A stretch of 21,185 nucleotides of DNA from Anaerolineaceae bacterium UBA5311 (GTDB taxonomy: Bacteria > Chloroflexota > Anaerolineae > Anaerolineales > Anaerolineaceae). The position numbers and the translations under genes were made by a program. Position 1 is the stretch's first letter. Each line of letters begins with the position of its first letter. Positions 13,645 to 21,185 of the stretch are shown here, piece after piece. Location: contig DHRN01000078.1 of NCBI GenBank assembly GCA_002411175.1, positions 1 to 21,185 on the forward strand, read 5' to 3'. The notes beneath the pieces are model-generated. The model saw nothing but the letters and a program-made list of their open reading frames with translations. It was not told the DNA's origin and did not search any database.

Positions 13645-15339
13645 TCAAACCCCCAGCTCCCAAAGCCAATTTTGGCGGATTTTGTTCATTATCTGGGGGT
13701 CGGAATGCAAAAAAGGCGGTCTTCCCCTGGCATCAATGATGATTCCCAGTTTTGAAGTTGGTGTGCTCACCCAACCACCTAATCCCCGCATGCCCATACC
13801 CACATCACTGTTTTCTTCAGGTGAAAGATAGACCCTGATATTGTCCACCGGTGATGTCTCAATGCGTTTTAGCTCGTTCATATAGACCTTATAGCGCTGG
13901 CGCATCTCGCCCATGCCCTCATCCACTTCCAGTCTTAACACTAATTGATCGATTGTCGCCAGGCTATCCACAACTACGATGGTCGCCATGTTGGTAAACA
14001 TATCGTTATCTACAATCTGGGTTGAAAGCAGGCTGTTAAAATCAGCCAAGACCCCCAACGCGCCGGTTACTTCAAAATCGTCCCACGCAAATGTGGTTAT
14101 GCCATTTGGCAATACGCTGTCCAGAACAGGGATGAAGGCATGCCTGAAAGATGGCAGTCGATCGAGGCTGGTGCCGCTAAGCAGCACTGGTTCATAATTA
14201 TCCTGCATTCCCAGCTCTTCATCATAATGAAAATCCGGATCTATCCCGCTCAACCGCCGCAGCATACTTTTGATTCGTACGCTGATCCAGGTTATTTCGA
14301 TGCTCAACTCTTCAAGCGTCGCTGGCAGGAAGAAGGGATGAATTTGCTTGTTCAACATGTAGGTTGCCACGGCAACAGGGTCAACCGATTTTCCCAGCAT
14401 GCTGCTGACGGTTTCGATGGTCTCCTCATCGACAGCCATGTTTTCCCACAAACCCATTCGTTTGCCGTTGTGTGTAGCAATTACTTGTCCAAATTCAGGT
14501 TCCAGGTGGATTTGCAGGATGCCCTTATCAGTCGGTTGCGTTTGCTCCAACCAGCTTCCAATCCTCGCGCGGGCATATTCCGATGGCAGAATGTTGACTT
14601 TGGGGTTATCCAACATAGGCAGCATCGCGGGGAATTCTTTGATTCTGATTCGGCGGATCACCTTGCAAACCGCTTTGTAGGCGAATGAAAGGTCTTCCCT
14701 CCCGCTTTCTGGCTGAATATTGCCGGCGATGTACAGATCTTCCCCGATTTCAAGCTCAAGTTTAATATGGTCAGCCAACGCCTGGTTGCCTGCGTAGACA
14801 ATTTGCGGACGCTCTCCCTGGCGCAGCTGGCACAACAAGCGCAGGTTACTGATCGCGGCTCTGAGCGCTTTTTCGGGTCCCCCATTCACACCGCCAGCCA
14901 AAATCAGCAGGTCGAAGCCGGTGTTGGTCAATTTTTCAATTTGTGAAGAAAGATTTGGTTCGTTCTGCAGGTTTAATTCCAAAACGATGTCCGAATTGAA
15001 GAAGCTTACCAGTCGACGCAGCGGTTCGAGGCTAAACTTTTCGGACAATCCGATTAGAGCAGTTCTAATCGGTTTCCCAGCGCTGAAAGTGATCCCTGCT
15101 CTCTCCAGCCCTTCCGTTCCCTCACCTTCGCTAAACAATATTTTTCCTTGTTTACTTATTATCCGCCGTCCGCTGATTTTTTCCAATGCCCGCAGCGCAT
15201 TGGTTAGTGTCTGGGGGTCGCGGGCGCTGCCTGGTTGGTTTACATAGCCGCTCAGCTGATAACTGCCAGACCGGTCATCGAACAGCCACGCCTGGCTGCG
15301 AAGTGATGATATGTGGATGCTCAGATAAGGTGCCGTCAT
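13645..15339 (-). CDS. GlmL/MutL-family protein with degraded ATPase motifs
   Basis: 564 residues. Clear GlmL (methylaspartate mutase accessory protein, ASKHA fold) landmarks: DLLILAGGVNGGPEKALRAA (about 138-157) followed by IVYAGNQALADHI, then a C-terminal LLSGTSLDRLP, LPNGITTFAWDDFEVTGALG and finally LGIIIDARGRPPFL with WLWELGV at the end. The usual phosphate-binding motifs are lost: where members have DIGSTYTK the N-terminus reads SIHISSLRSQAWLFDD, and where DIGGATTD is expected near residue 275 it reads LQIHLEPEFGQVIATHNG. It may thus be a structural, non-ATPase homologue. The gene lies inside an operon of membrane proteins and not next to a mutase. Start: ATG with AGAGGA six bases upstream, seven bases after the previous stop. 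Confidence 0.8.
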   Translation of the reverse strand: MTAPYLSIHISSLRSQAWLFDDRSGSYQLSGYVNQPGSARDPQTLTNALRALEKISGRRIISKQGKILFSEGEGTEGLERAGITFSAGKPIRTALIGLSEKFSLEPLRRLVSFFNSDIVLELNLQNEPNLSSQIEKLTNTGFDLLILAGGVNGGPEKALRAAISNLRLLCQLRQGERPQIVYAGNQALADHIKLELEIGEDLYIAGNIQPESGREDLSFAYKAVCKVIRRIRIKEFPAMLPMLDNPKVNILPSEYARARIGSWLEQTQPTDKGILQIHLEPEFGQVIATHNGKRMGLWENMAVDEETIETVSSMLGKSVDPVAVATYMLNKQIHPFFLPATLEELSIEITWISVRIKSMLRRLSGIDPDFHYDEELGMQDNYEPVLLSGTSLDRLPSFRHAFIPVLDSVLPNGITTFAWDDFEVTGALGVLADFNSLLSTQIVDNDMFTNMATIVVVDSLATIDQLVLRLEVDEGMGEMRQRYKVYMNELKRIETSPVDNIRVYLSPEENSDVGMGMRGLGGWVSTPTSKLGIIIDARGRPPFLHSDPQIMNKIRQNWLWELGV

Positions 15340-15346
15340 TATTCCT

Positions 15347-16024
15347 CTATAGCCACAATCTCACAAAATCAATGATCCGGTTAATGCTGCCAATCAGGGC
15401 GGTCAGTGCCGTCCCGAACAAACCTGCAAATATCGCTCCGAAGGTGATCCCAATGAACACCTGACCCACCCCGGAAAACCCATCCACCCACGGTTCAGGG
15501 GACTGCACAACGTTTTTGCCTTTTTTGCGATGGTGAAAGAAAAGTAACACCGCGATCACACCTAAAAGCATCATGAATGCTTCGAATATCGCGTTCCAAT
15601 TTGGCTGCCCATCACGAACGACAGCTTGCGGGTCGAAAGCATTGACAACGCCCAATAGCTGTGGTGCCAGAGTTCCTCTGCTGATGCCCGCGACGGAAAC
15701 AGCTGCCAGGATTCCCACCAGGAAACCAAGCGGGATCCCTGCCAATTTGGATGTCTTTCTAAACAAGTTCCACAATAACAAAATCGAGAGGATCGCCGGG
15801 ACAAATGCCAACACTGCCGGTAGTTGGGGCAGACTGGTCAATGGCATGATTAGCATGGGGATAATCACCCTGTTTATCAGTATCAGGGCGGCATAGCCTG
15901 CGCTGACCCCAACCAGGATGTACATGGCGATGCCAAAGAACAGGTTGTCACCAAGCAAATAGCTGAACACCATTAACGAAAGCACGATGCCAGCCAGGGT
16001 CAGCAGGATGTTAAGGTCAGGCAT
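15347..16024 (-). CDS. Integral membrane protein, about six helices
   Basis: 225 residues from the ATG at 16024. This start overlaps the preceding gene by eight bases and has GAGGG eight bases upstream; the longer version (from 16054) adds only basic residues. Hydrophobic segments lie at about 5-23, 29-52, 66-85, 94-113, 147-163 and 188-215. A cytoplasmic-looking HHRKKGKN loop follows helix 5. A Gly/Ala-rich last helix (FIGITFGAIFAGLFGTALTALIG) could pack against partners. I recognise no family. It is the fourth gene of the operon, and its end is seven bases from the GlmL-like start. It is likely a membrane subunit of the same complex (inference). Confidence 0.75.
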   Translation of the reverse strand: MPDLNILLTLAGIVLSLMVFSYLLGDNLFFGIAMYILVGVSAGYAALILINRVIIPMLIMPLTSLPQLPAVLAFVPAILSILLLWNLFRKTSKLAGIPLGFLVGILAAVSVAGISRGTLAPQLLGVVNAFDPQAVVRDGQPNWNAIFEAFMMLLGVIAVLLFFHHRKKGKNVVQSPEPWVDGFSGVGQVFIGITFGAIFAGLFGTALTALIGSINRIIDFVRLWL

Positions 16025-18092
16025 GTCTGATACCCTCACCCTTCTCCGCGGCATCCGTTTCGATTTTGGTGATCATGCCTAAAATTAACACAACGATCAT
16101 GATCAAAGTGCCGGCTTGCCAGGCGCGTTGGCTTGCATGCTCGCTTTGTCCAACCCCGCCCGGGTGCCCGGCAACGAAACCCGAAAGCTGTCCGGATTCA
16201 AAATAAGGAAGCAGCAAAGCTTCACTGAGGGCAATACTTACCGCGAACGTAGGCACATCAGGATGCCAGGGGCTAACTTGTTCGAGCCAGTTGCGTACAA
16301 ACTCAGGCGAATCGCTTACCAGCAGAACCTGGTTAGTTTCATCCATTAACGTCGTGCCGTCTTTTACTGCCTGTTCAATCGGTGTCGCCCCCCAGTTTGG
16401 GCTTGAACCAGCAGCAAGTGCCAGGTAGCCCAGGTTTCCGCCAGGAATGAATTCGATCTCTATCGTTGGTTCAGAACGCTCAGAGTCAAAAAGCCCTTCG
16501 CCCAACCATAAGTCCACTGGTTGGCTGGTCACATACCGCAGCGAAACTCCGCGCTGGCGCAGGTCTTCCAGTACTGGGATGACCAGGGGCTCAATCTCGC
16601 TGCTGGTGGCAGCCTGGTAATCCAAAACCACCAAAACTACCTCTCCGGGCTGCATTTGTTCACTTTTTTCCTGCATGGCGATAGCCGGCAGACTGACTGG
16701 CAAATCCAGGTCTTGCCCTGGACCAATCACCAGGGAGAATATCACTCCTGCCAAAAGCAGAAGCGCCAGGATCAAACGCCCCAGCTTGCCCTGGCGGGTA
16801 TTTTCGTGCAAAACCGGGATGCTGCGTCGACCTTCCTGCCCGATGATGTTGGTCAACACCTGCGCGCGGTCACGCTGGTTGCGTAAAAGCAGCAGGTCAG
16901 GGATCGTTTCATCAATCGCAGGGTTTTTCAAACCATCTTCTGCCGGCTCATCTGCATGCTTTTCTTCGTCAGCTTGTTGTGCGACTGCTTCCTTTGTTTC
17001 GTCCGTTTCGGAAGATTTCTGATCTTCTTGTTCTGTGAGTTCGTCCCCGGGCTGCTTGCCTTCTGCTTGTGAGCTTTCTTCCTCGTTTTCTTCCCCCTTA
17101 ACCTGCTCTGGCGCCGCAGGCTCACTTGCGGGACGCTCTATTTCAAAAGCCGGCTCCTCTTCGTCTGGCTCACCGATTAAAGCTCCCTCAAGGTACTCCT
17201 GGTTTTCGACAGGTGTAGAGTCCGCGTCTTCAGGCGGACCAGGATTGTTCAACCTGTTCGGATTATTAAGGGGAAATTCATCAAGGTCGTCATCGGGAAT
17301 GTTGTGAAAATCAAACGGCACTTCGTGATCCGTTTCGAGATCTGACCGCTTTTTACTTTGCTCGTCATCTTCCGCCGGAAAATATTCTTCCTCCACATTC
17401 GGGGAGGCAGGCTGGTTAAATTCATCCCCAATTTCCCGACGCAGCAGTTCCTGCAGTTCTTCTTCGGTCCACTCATCTTCAAAACTGCTGTCCTGAGAGC
17501 CGGTTAATACCTGCTTTGTGTCCTGATCGCCTTGAGGGTGCAGCTCGCGTATCCGCCGCAGCCACTCAGGGTCGCCATTTTCATCCACCAGGTCTGTATT
17601 AACTCGTCGGGCTTTTTTCCGTTCTTTTTCAGATTGCTCGCGTATGCGCTGGATGATTTCGTCGAACGCCCGGTCCACCTGGGAGCTCCCTTCGGCGGAA
17701 CGACGTTCGTCCATAGCCTGCCCACCCTTTGCCATTTCACCGCTGGCGTCCTCTTCCCGGCTGCGCTCCCGTACCCACTCCAACCAGTCCGGAACCTCGG
17801 GTCTGTCTGTCAATCCGCCGCTGTCATCCACCCCATTTTCCAAATTTTCGAGCTCCCCTCCACTCAACAACGTCGCAGCTTCTGTCTCATCGTCCAGGAG
17901 GCTGCTTTCATTCAGCGCAGCCAGGACCTCTGAAAATGATTCAGCGGCAGGGTCCTGCTCATCGGCATCCAAATCGTCAAAGAGGAACAAATCCTCCAAA
18001 ACCTCCCCACAGCGAATGCACTTGAGTGAAAACAAAGCGTTTTCCTGCCCACAATGTGGACAGACGCGTAATTGGTCAGCCTGCTCACTCAT
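16017..18092 (-). CDS. Acidic zinc-ribbon membrane protein
   Basis: 691 residues from the ATG at 18092, which overlaps the previous stop by eight bases and follows GGTGGTGG; the longer form would need a TTG. A zinc ribbon opens it: CPHCG and CIRCG with Cys 11, 14, 25 and 28. About 400 very acidic, low-complexity and probably disordered residues follow, with two related short helices (PDWLEWVRER and PEWLRRIREL). Membrane helix 1 is at about 439-457 (LILALLLLAGVIFSLVIG). An extracytoplasmic alpha/beta domain (about 480-655, VVLVVLDYQ, LVIPVLEDLRQRGVSLRYV, TNQVLLVSDSPEFVRNWL) comes next, and a second helix is at about 661-677. The domain alternates strands and helices but shows no catalytic motif. 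It probably serves as a scaffold linking a cytoplasmic partner to an outside domain (inference). Confidence 0.75.
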   Translation of the reverse strand: MSEQADQLRVCPHCGQENALFSLKCIRCGEVLEDLFLFDDLDADEQDPAAESFSEVLAALNESSLLDDETEAATLLSGGELENLENGVDDSGGLTDRPEVPDWLEWVRERSREEDASGEMAKGGQAMDERRSAEGSSQVDRAFDEIIQRIREQSEKERKKARRVNTDLVDENGDPEWLRRIRELHPQGDQDTKQVLTGSQDSSFEDEWTEEELQELLRREIGDEFNQPASPNVEEEYFPAEDDEQSKKRSDLETDHEVPFDFHNIPDDDLDEFPLNNPNRLNNPGPPEDADSTPVENQEYLEGALIGEPDEEEPAFEIERPASEPAAPEQVKGEENEEESSQAEGKQPGDELTEQEDQKSSETDETKEAVAQQADEEKHADEPAEDGLKNPAIDETIPDLLLLRNQRDRAQVLTNIIGQEGRRSIPVLHENTRQGKLGRLILALLLLAGVIFSLVIGPGQDLDLPVSLPAIAMQEKSEQMQPGEVVLVVLDYQAATSSEIEPLVIPVLEDLRQRGVSLRYVTSQPVDLWLGEGLFDSERSEPTIEIEFIPGGNLGYLALAAGSSPNWGATPIEQAVKDGTTLMDETNQVLLVSDSPEFVRNWLEQVSPWHPDVPTFAVSIALSEALLLPYFESGQLSGFVAGHPGGVGQSEHASQRAWQAGTLIMIVVLILGMITKIETDAAEKGEGIRHA

Positions 18093-18696
18093 TTTCCACC
18101 ACCTGACCAAACAATATTCGTATTGACGTGATTACCGCGCCCAGTGCCACCCCGATCAACAAGCCTCGCGCTCCGATAACCGGAAGCCTTTGCAGCGAGG
18201 CGACCGCTTCAGAAAGGAACGAGTTTTGCGTTACCGGCAGGAAGCCCAGGTTCAAAAACAGGAAGCCCAGGGCGCTTATTCCAAATGACACCGTCAGAAT
18301 AGACCAGCCTCTCACCCTGAAAACCTTAATCGCAGCGCTCATCATTACCAACGCGACCAACCCCAACAACGCCATTTCAAGCGGCACCTGGATCGCCCTG
18401 ATTACCTGTAAATATCGCGCGTCGTCGGCACCGCGAATGATGCCAAAGGCGAAGGTAGCGGTAAACGCAGCGATAAAGACCAGGCTGAACAGAAAACCCC
18501 GCCTTCCTATCGCGATATAGCGGATATGCGTGGCGACAAGGCTGCCGATCGCGATCAGCAGGGTCACAGCCGTGAGGATGATTGCCCAATTTAAGACCAC
18601 GTTCAGGAAAGCAGAAGTGACCGGTTGGAAGAACAAGGCAATCAGGAATAAGAGCCCGGATACTGCCGCGACCACGATCATCTGGCGCTCTTTCAC
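18085..18696 (-). CDS. Integral membrane protein of the GlmL-like operon
   Basis: 203 residues from a GTG start at 18694-18696 that shares four bases (GTGA) with the stop of the upstream gene; an ATG five codons later is an alternative. Five to six membrane helices are evident: about 6-24, 34-52, 67-88, 101-121, 130-152 and 178-196. Loops are short and hold few charges. No motif is recognised. The overlap on both sides (GTGA upstream, eight bases downstream) implies translational coupling and fixed stoichiometry with its neighbours. Confidence 0.72.
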   Translation of the reverse strand: MKERQMIVVAAVSGLLFLIALFFQPVTSAFLNVVLNWAIILTAVTLLIAIGSLVATHIRYIAIGRRGFLFSLVFIAAFTATFAFGIIRGADDARYLQVIRAIQVPLEMALLGLVALVMMSAAIKVFRVRGWSILTVSFGISALGFLFLNLGFLPVTQNSFLSEAVASLQRLPVIGARGLLIGVALGAVITSIRILFGQVVENE

Positions 18697-19454
18697 GGCA
18701 GCACCCCGCTCAGTTTCAGAACCGCCGCAACCAAAAGCGCGATCGCGATGATTACACGCAGCCAGTTGAGCGTCATTGCTGTGCCCTGCACATACCCCCG
18801 GTTCGATTTGCCCACAGCAGGCAGATAATAATCTTCTCCGAGGGTTATCTCGGCTTCAGTAGCAAAAAAGGCGGCTTGTGACGCCACAGAGCCGCTTGTG
18901 AAAATCAGCGGAACCCTTTTTCGTTCAGCCAAATCTGCAATCAATATGCTCTCAGGTCGGAAAGCGCCTGCCATGACCAACCCGGCGTTTCCAGGGCGTG
19001 CCAACTCTGGCAGCAAACCCGCCATCCCGGCAAAGGGGCTGGGTCCGCTGAGCTGGTTGTATTCTGGTCGAAACAGTTCTGTAGCCATGGCGTTTTCGTA
19101 CGCGCCAAAAACAACCATCCGGCTGATACTGGCAAGGGCACCATCTGAACTGAAAGCATGGGTTGGCTTGTCATTAAAAACCACACGGTTCATCAGCGTC
19201 CGCTCCACCAATAAACCAGTCGTATCCCCCAACCCTGTGCTCAAACTCGAAAACCCTTCACCCAGCCCAATTATCAGCGTCTTTCCTTCTTCTGCAGAAC
19301 GGTGCATCAGTGTGTCGATACCTGTAAAAGCCTGCGGTGTTTGAAGAGATTTATGGTTTTTTCGTTTCGAGAGAATTGAGGCAAGAAAAGTCAGAAGGAT
19401 GATTAAAACGATTACCACTCCCGCTAAAAAATCCGTCTGGCTGAGGGTGTTCAT
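18693..19454 (-). CDS. DUF6754-like membrane protein, first gene of the operon
   Basis: 253 residues. An N-terminal helix (about 8-28, FLAGVVIVLIILLTFLASIL) and a C-terminal helix (about 232-250) enclose a roughly 200-residue domain rich in small residues: LMHRSAEEGKTLIIGLGEGF, then LLVERTLMNRVVFNDKPT, YENAMATELFRPEYNQLS and FAATEAEITLGEDYYLPAVG-type sequence near the end. The pattern fits what I recall of DUF6754, a family of unknown function found mainly in Chloroflexota and some archaea; a profile search is needed to confirm. The start ATG has GAGG about ten bases upstream. It heads the six-gene operon behind an extended -10 promoter and a 140-base leader. Confidence 0.72.
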   Translation of the reverse strand: MNTLSQTDFLAGVVIVLIILLTFLASILSKRKNHKSLQTPQAFTGIDTLMHRSAEEGKTLIIGLGEGFSSLSTGLGDTTGLLVERTLMNRVVFNDKPTHAFSSDGALASISRMVVFGAYENAMATELFRPEYNQLSGPSPFAGMAGLLPELARPGNAGLVMAGAFRPESILIADLAERKRVPLIFTSGSVASQAAFFATEAEITLGEDYYLPAVGKSNRGYVQGTAMTLNWLRVIIAIALLVAAVLKLSGVLP

Positions 19455-19569
19455 GATAATATGCCTCGATCTGACCCTATACGGTTGCTATCCGGCTCAA
19501 CAGAAAAACAGGCGCGCGTCAATCCGGTCGGGAAACCAGTTTGAAAATTTTTAATAACGATAGAAACCG

Positions 19570-19588
19570 ATGAAAACCCTCTTTTCAT
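19570..19588 (-). promoter_or_regulatory. Stem-loop at the 5' end of the operon leader
   Basis: ATGAAAA and TTTTCAT pair perfectly over seven bases around a GAGGG loop (minus strand). Its first base coincides with the expected transcription start (about 7 bases after the -10 box), so the mRNA would begin with this hairpin. Such 5' stems protect mRNAs from decay; here that is inference. The loop carries a GAGGG that looks like a Shine-Dalgarno but has no start codon close behind. Confidence 0.5.
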
Positions 19589-19594
19589 GGATAA

Positions 19595-19603
19595 AGTATA
19601 GCA
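19595..19603 (-). promoter_or_regulatory. Extended -10 promoter of the six-gene operon
   Basis: On the minus strand TGC-TATACT forms an extended -10 element (TGn followed by a near-consensus box). No good -35 box is seen 16-18 bases upstream, as is normal for this promoter type. It is located just downstream of the lpdA terminator and about 140 bases before the first gene. Confidence 0.65.
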
Positions 19604-19646
19604 TAACCGCTTAATTTCACACCTCAGAAAATCATTCCGCCTTTAC

Positions 19647-19670
19647 AAAAAACGCCCTGTCTCCAGGGCG
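19647..19670 (-). terminator. Rho-independent terminator of lpdA
   Basis: CGCCCTG (19653-19659) pairs with CAGGGCG (19664-19670) around a four-base loop, followed on the minus strand by six T. It stands about 20 bases after the lpdA stop. Confidence 0.93.
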
Positions 19671-19689
19671 CTCTTTCTACCATAGCTGA

Positions 19690-21090
19690 TTACCCACCAT
19701 GGATCGACTCACCATGTGCCGCCTCGGCAGCTTCCATGATCGCTTCTGATAAGGTGGGGTGAATATGTACAGAGCGGGCAATTTCTTCCACGGTCAGTTC
19801 GTTTGCCTGCGCCAAAACCAGCTCCGGCAACAATTCTGAGACTTCCGGACCGACCAATGTAGCCCCAAGCAGCTCGCCAAATTTTGCGTCTGTAATGATT
19901 TTGGCGAATCCCGTTCCCTGCCCCAGCCCGAGCGCTTTTCCATTGGCGATAAAACTGAATCGACCGACCTTTACATCGAATCCAGCCTCTTTCGCCTGGG
20001 CTTCGGTGTAGCCAAACGAAGCCACCTGCGGGTCTGAGAAGACCGCTCTCGGGATCATGCGGTAATCCAGCTTGCGGGCTTCCTCGCCGGCAATCACCTC
20101 GGCACAGATTTGCCCCTGCGCCGAAGCAGTGTGAGCAAGCAAAAGCTGACCAGTTACATCACCAATCGCCCAGACACCGGCAACGTTCGTTGCCATGCGC
20201 TCATCGATCTGCACAAACCCTCGTTTGTCCAGCGCGACGCCAGCCTCCTCCAGCCCTATCCCCTGGGAATTCGGTTTGAACCCAATCGCAACCAGCGTAA
20301 TCTCCGCTTCCAGGGTTTCTTCTCCATTCTCACCTTCAACCACCACGCTTGTACCGGTCTCGGTTTTGCTGACGGTTTTGACCCTGGTCCCGGTAAACGC
20401 CTTCACGCCTCGTTTTTTGAAGGCTTTGACCAATTCTTTTGCGGCTTCCTCGTCTTCATTGGGCAGAATATGGGGCAGCATCTCTATAATCGTGACTTCA
20501 ACACCATATCCGCTCCAAATGGTAGCGAATTCGACCCCGATCGCGCCCCCACCGATAATAACCGCCGATTTGGGCAGTTGTTCGAGCATGATCGCGTGGG
20601 AATAATTGAGCACCTTCTCACCATCTGGTTCCATTCCGGGAATCACTGTCGCGTGCGCGCCAGTCGATAAGATAACATCCTTAGCTTCGATCTCTTCCTG
20701 CCCACCTGCATTCAATTCGACGATGACCTTCCCTTTTCCAGCTAGTTTGCCTGTTCCTTCGAAAACCTCAATCTTATTTTTCTTCATTAAGAACGCGATG
20801 CCTTTGGTCAGGCGTTGGCTGACTTGCCGGCTACGTTTGAAGGCTGCCGAATAATCCAGTTCCAGGTTGTCAAAACTGATTCCATACGTTTTCGCCTCAG
20901 TGCGCAAGGTAAAGGCGATTTCGGCATTATGCAGCAGCGCTTTTGAAGGAATACAGCCTTCATTCAAACAAACGCCGCCCAACCACTTTTTGTCGATTAT
21001 GGCGGTTTTCAAGCCCAGTTGTGAAGCCCGAATCGCAGCCACATATCCACCTGGTCCGGCACCAATTACGATCACATCAAATTGTTTCAT
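19690..21090 (-). CDS. lpdA: Dihydrolipoyl dehydrogenase (E3)
   Basis: 466 residues, full length for the family. The flavoenzyme reoxidises dihydrolipoamide of 2-oxoacid dehydrogenase complexes or the glycine cleavage system with NAD+. The N-terminal FAD-binding GAGPGGY (about 10-16) is followed by the redox-active disulfide motif GGVCLNEGCIPSK (about 39-51). NAD binding uses GGGAIGVE (about 180-187). The second FAD motif is WAIGDVTG, and the C-terminal interface has the catalytic HIHPTLSE (His/Glu pair). All catalytic residues appear present. AAGGAG precedes the ATG. It is probably the last gene of an operon extending past the right window edge; partner subunits are not visible here, so its complex cannot be named. 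Confidence 0.95.
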   Translation of the reverse strand: MKQFDVIVIGAGPGGYVAAIRASQLGLKTAIIDKKWLGGVCLNEGCIPSKALLHNAEIAFTLRTEAKTYGISFDNLELDYSAAFKRSRQVSQRLTKGIAFLMKKNKIEVFEGTGKLAGKGKVIVELNAGGQEEIEAKDVILSTGAHATVIPGMEPDGEKVLNYSHAIMLEQLPKSAVIIGGGAIGVEFATIWSGYGVEVTIIEMLPHILPNEDEEAAKELVKAFKKRGVKAFTGTRVKTVSKTETGTSVVVEGENGEETLEAEITLVAIGFKPNSQGIGLEEAGVALDKRGFVQIDERMATNVAGVWAIGDVTGQLLLAHTASAQGQICAEVIAGEEARKLDYRMIPRAVFSDPQVASFGYTEAQAKEAGFDVKVGRFSFIANGKALGLGQGTGFAKIITDAKFGELLGATLVGPEVSELLPELVLAQANELTVEEIARSVHIHPTLSEAIMEAAEAAHGESIHGG

Positions 21091-21170
21091 TATGTTCTCC
21101 TTCGTAGAAGCTTTTTTTTATATAAGTGCCAGCCCGCAGGTCGCTAAAAGCCTGGCGCAGTCCTTTCCAC

Positions 21171-21185
21171 CCCCTCTTTAGAGGG
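21171..21185. repeat. Partial copy of the CCCCCTC palindrome at the window end
   Basis: CCCCCTCTTTAGAGG followed by the window edge is the inverse-centred form of the palindrome at 11313-11330. The neighbouring sequence differs, so only the palindromic core is shared. Confidence 0.6.

Noticed and set aside
13645..15339. DNA mismatch repair MutL
   Set aside because: The name similarity is misleading: the motifs match the GlmL (methylaspartate mutase accessory) family; no GHKL ATPase or endonuclease motifs are present.

Overview
The window looks like a chromosomal piece from a Chloroflexota bacterium, most likely class Anaerolineae. This is inferred from the style of the proteins (lipoproteins with long Thr/Pro linkers, a GlmL-like and DUF6754-like membrane operon, REP-like intergenic repeats) and from the gene order around tuf; no database search was possible. 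Nearly everything is on the minus strand, so transcription mostly runs from high to low coordinates.

Region 1 (1-5467): an AT-richer block that appears to have been inserted in the ribosomal protein region. It is an operon transcribed leftward: an ECF sigma factor (4490-5083), a one-TM anti-sigma-like sensor with a beta-propeller-like ectodomain (2614-4488), a secreted protein with a golvesin-like C-terminal domain (1543-2562) and a propeller-type lipoprotein (218-1465). Its left end abuts a degraded internal fragment of rplA (about 48-211), roughly 90% identical to the intact rplA on its right side. The block is therefore flanked by two copies of rplA sequence.

Region 2 (5468-9661): a classical translation/transcription cluster: promoter, tRNA-Thr(TGT), tRNA-Tyr(GTA), tRNA-Thr(GGT), tuf, rpmG, tRNA-Trp(CCA), secE, nusG, rplK, rplA and a strong terminator. 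Two near-identical RNA elements, one just before the Shine-Dalgarno of rplK and one just before that of rplA, look like ribosomal protein L1 binding sites.

Region 3 (9754-12611): a lipoprotein resembling BMP-type substrate-binding proteins, an intergenic region with two 153-bp direct repeats and a short palindrome, and a plus-strand multi-pass membrane protein with a C-terminal SH3-like domain.

Region 4 (12608-19603): a six-gene, tightly overlapping minus-strand operon with an extended -10 promoter. It encodes three membrane proteins (one DUF6754-like), an acidic zinc-ribbon membrane protein, a GlmL/MutL-family protein with degraded nucleotide-binding motifs, and a partner with barrel-sandwich-like and KOW-like segments. 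No glutamate or other B12-dependent mutase gene lies beside it. This is the best candidate in the window for an undescribed system, probably an envelope-associated complex; its function cannot be read from the sequence.

Region 5 (19647-21185): lpdA (dihydrolipoyl dehydrogenase) with a strong terminator, and at the window edge a cut-off copy of the palindrome seen in region 3.
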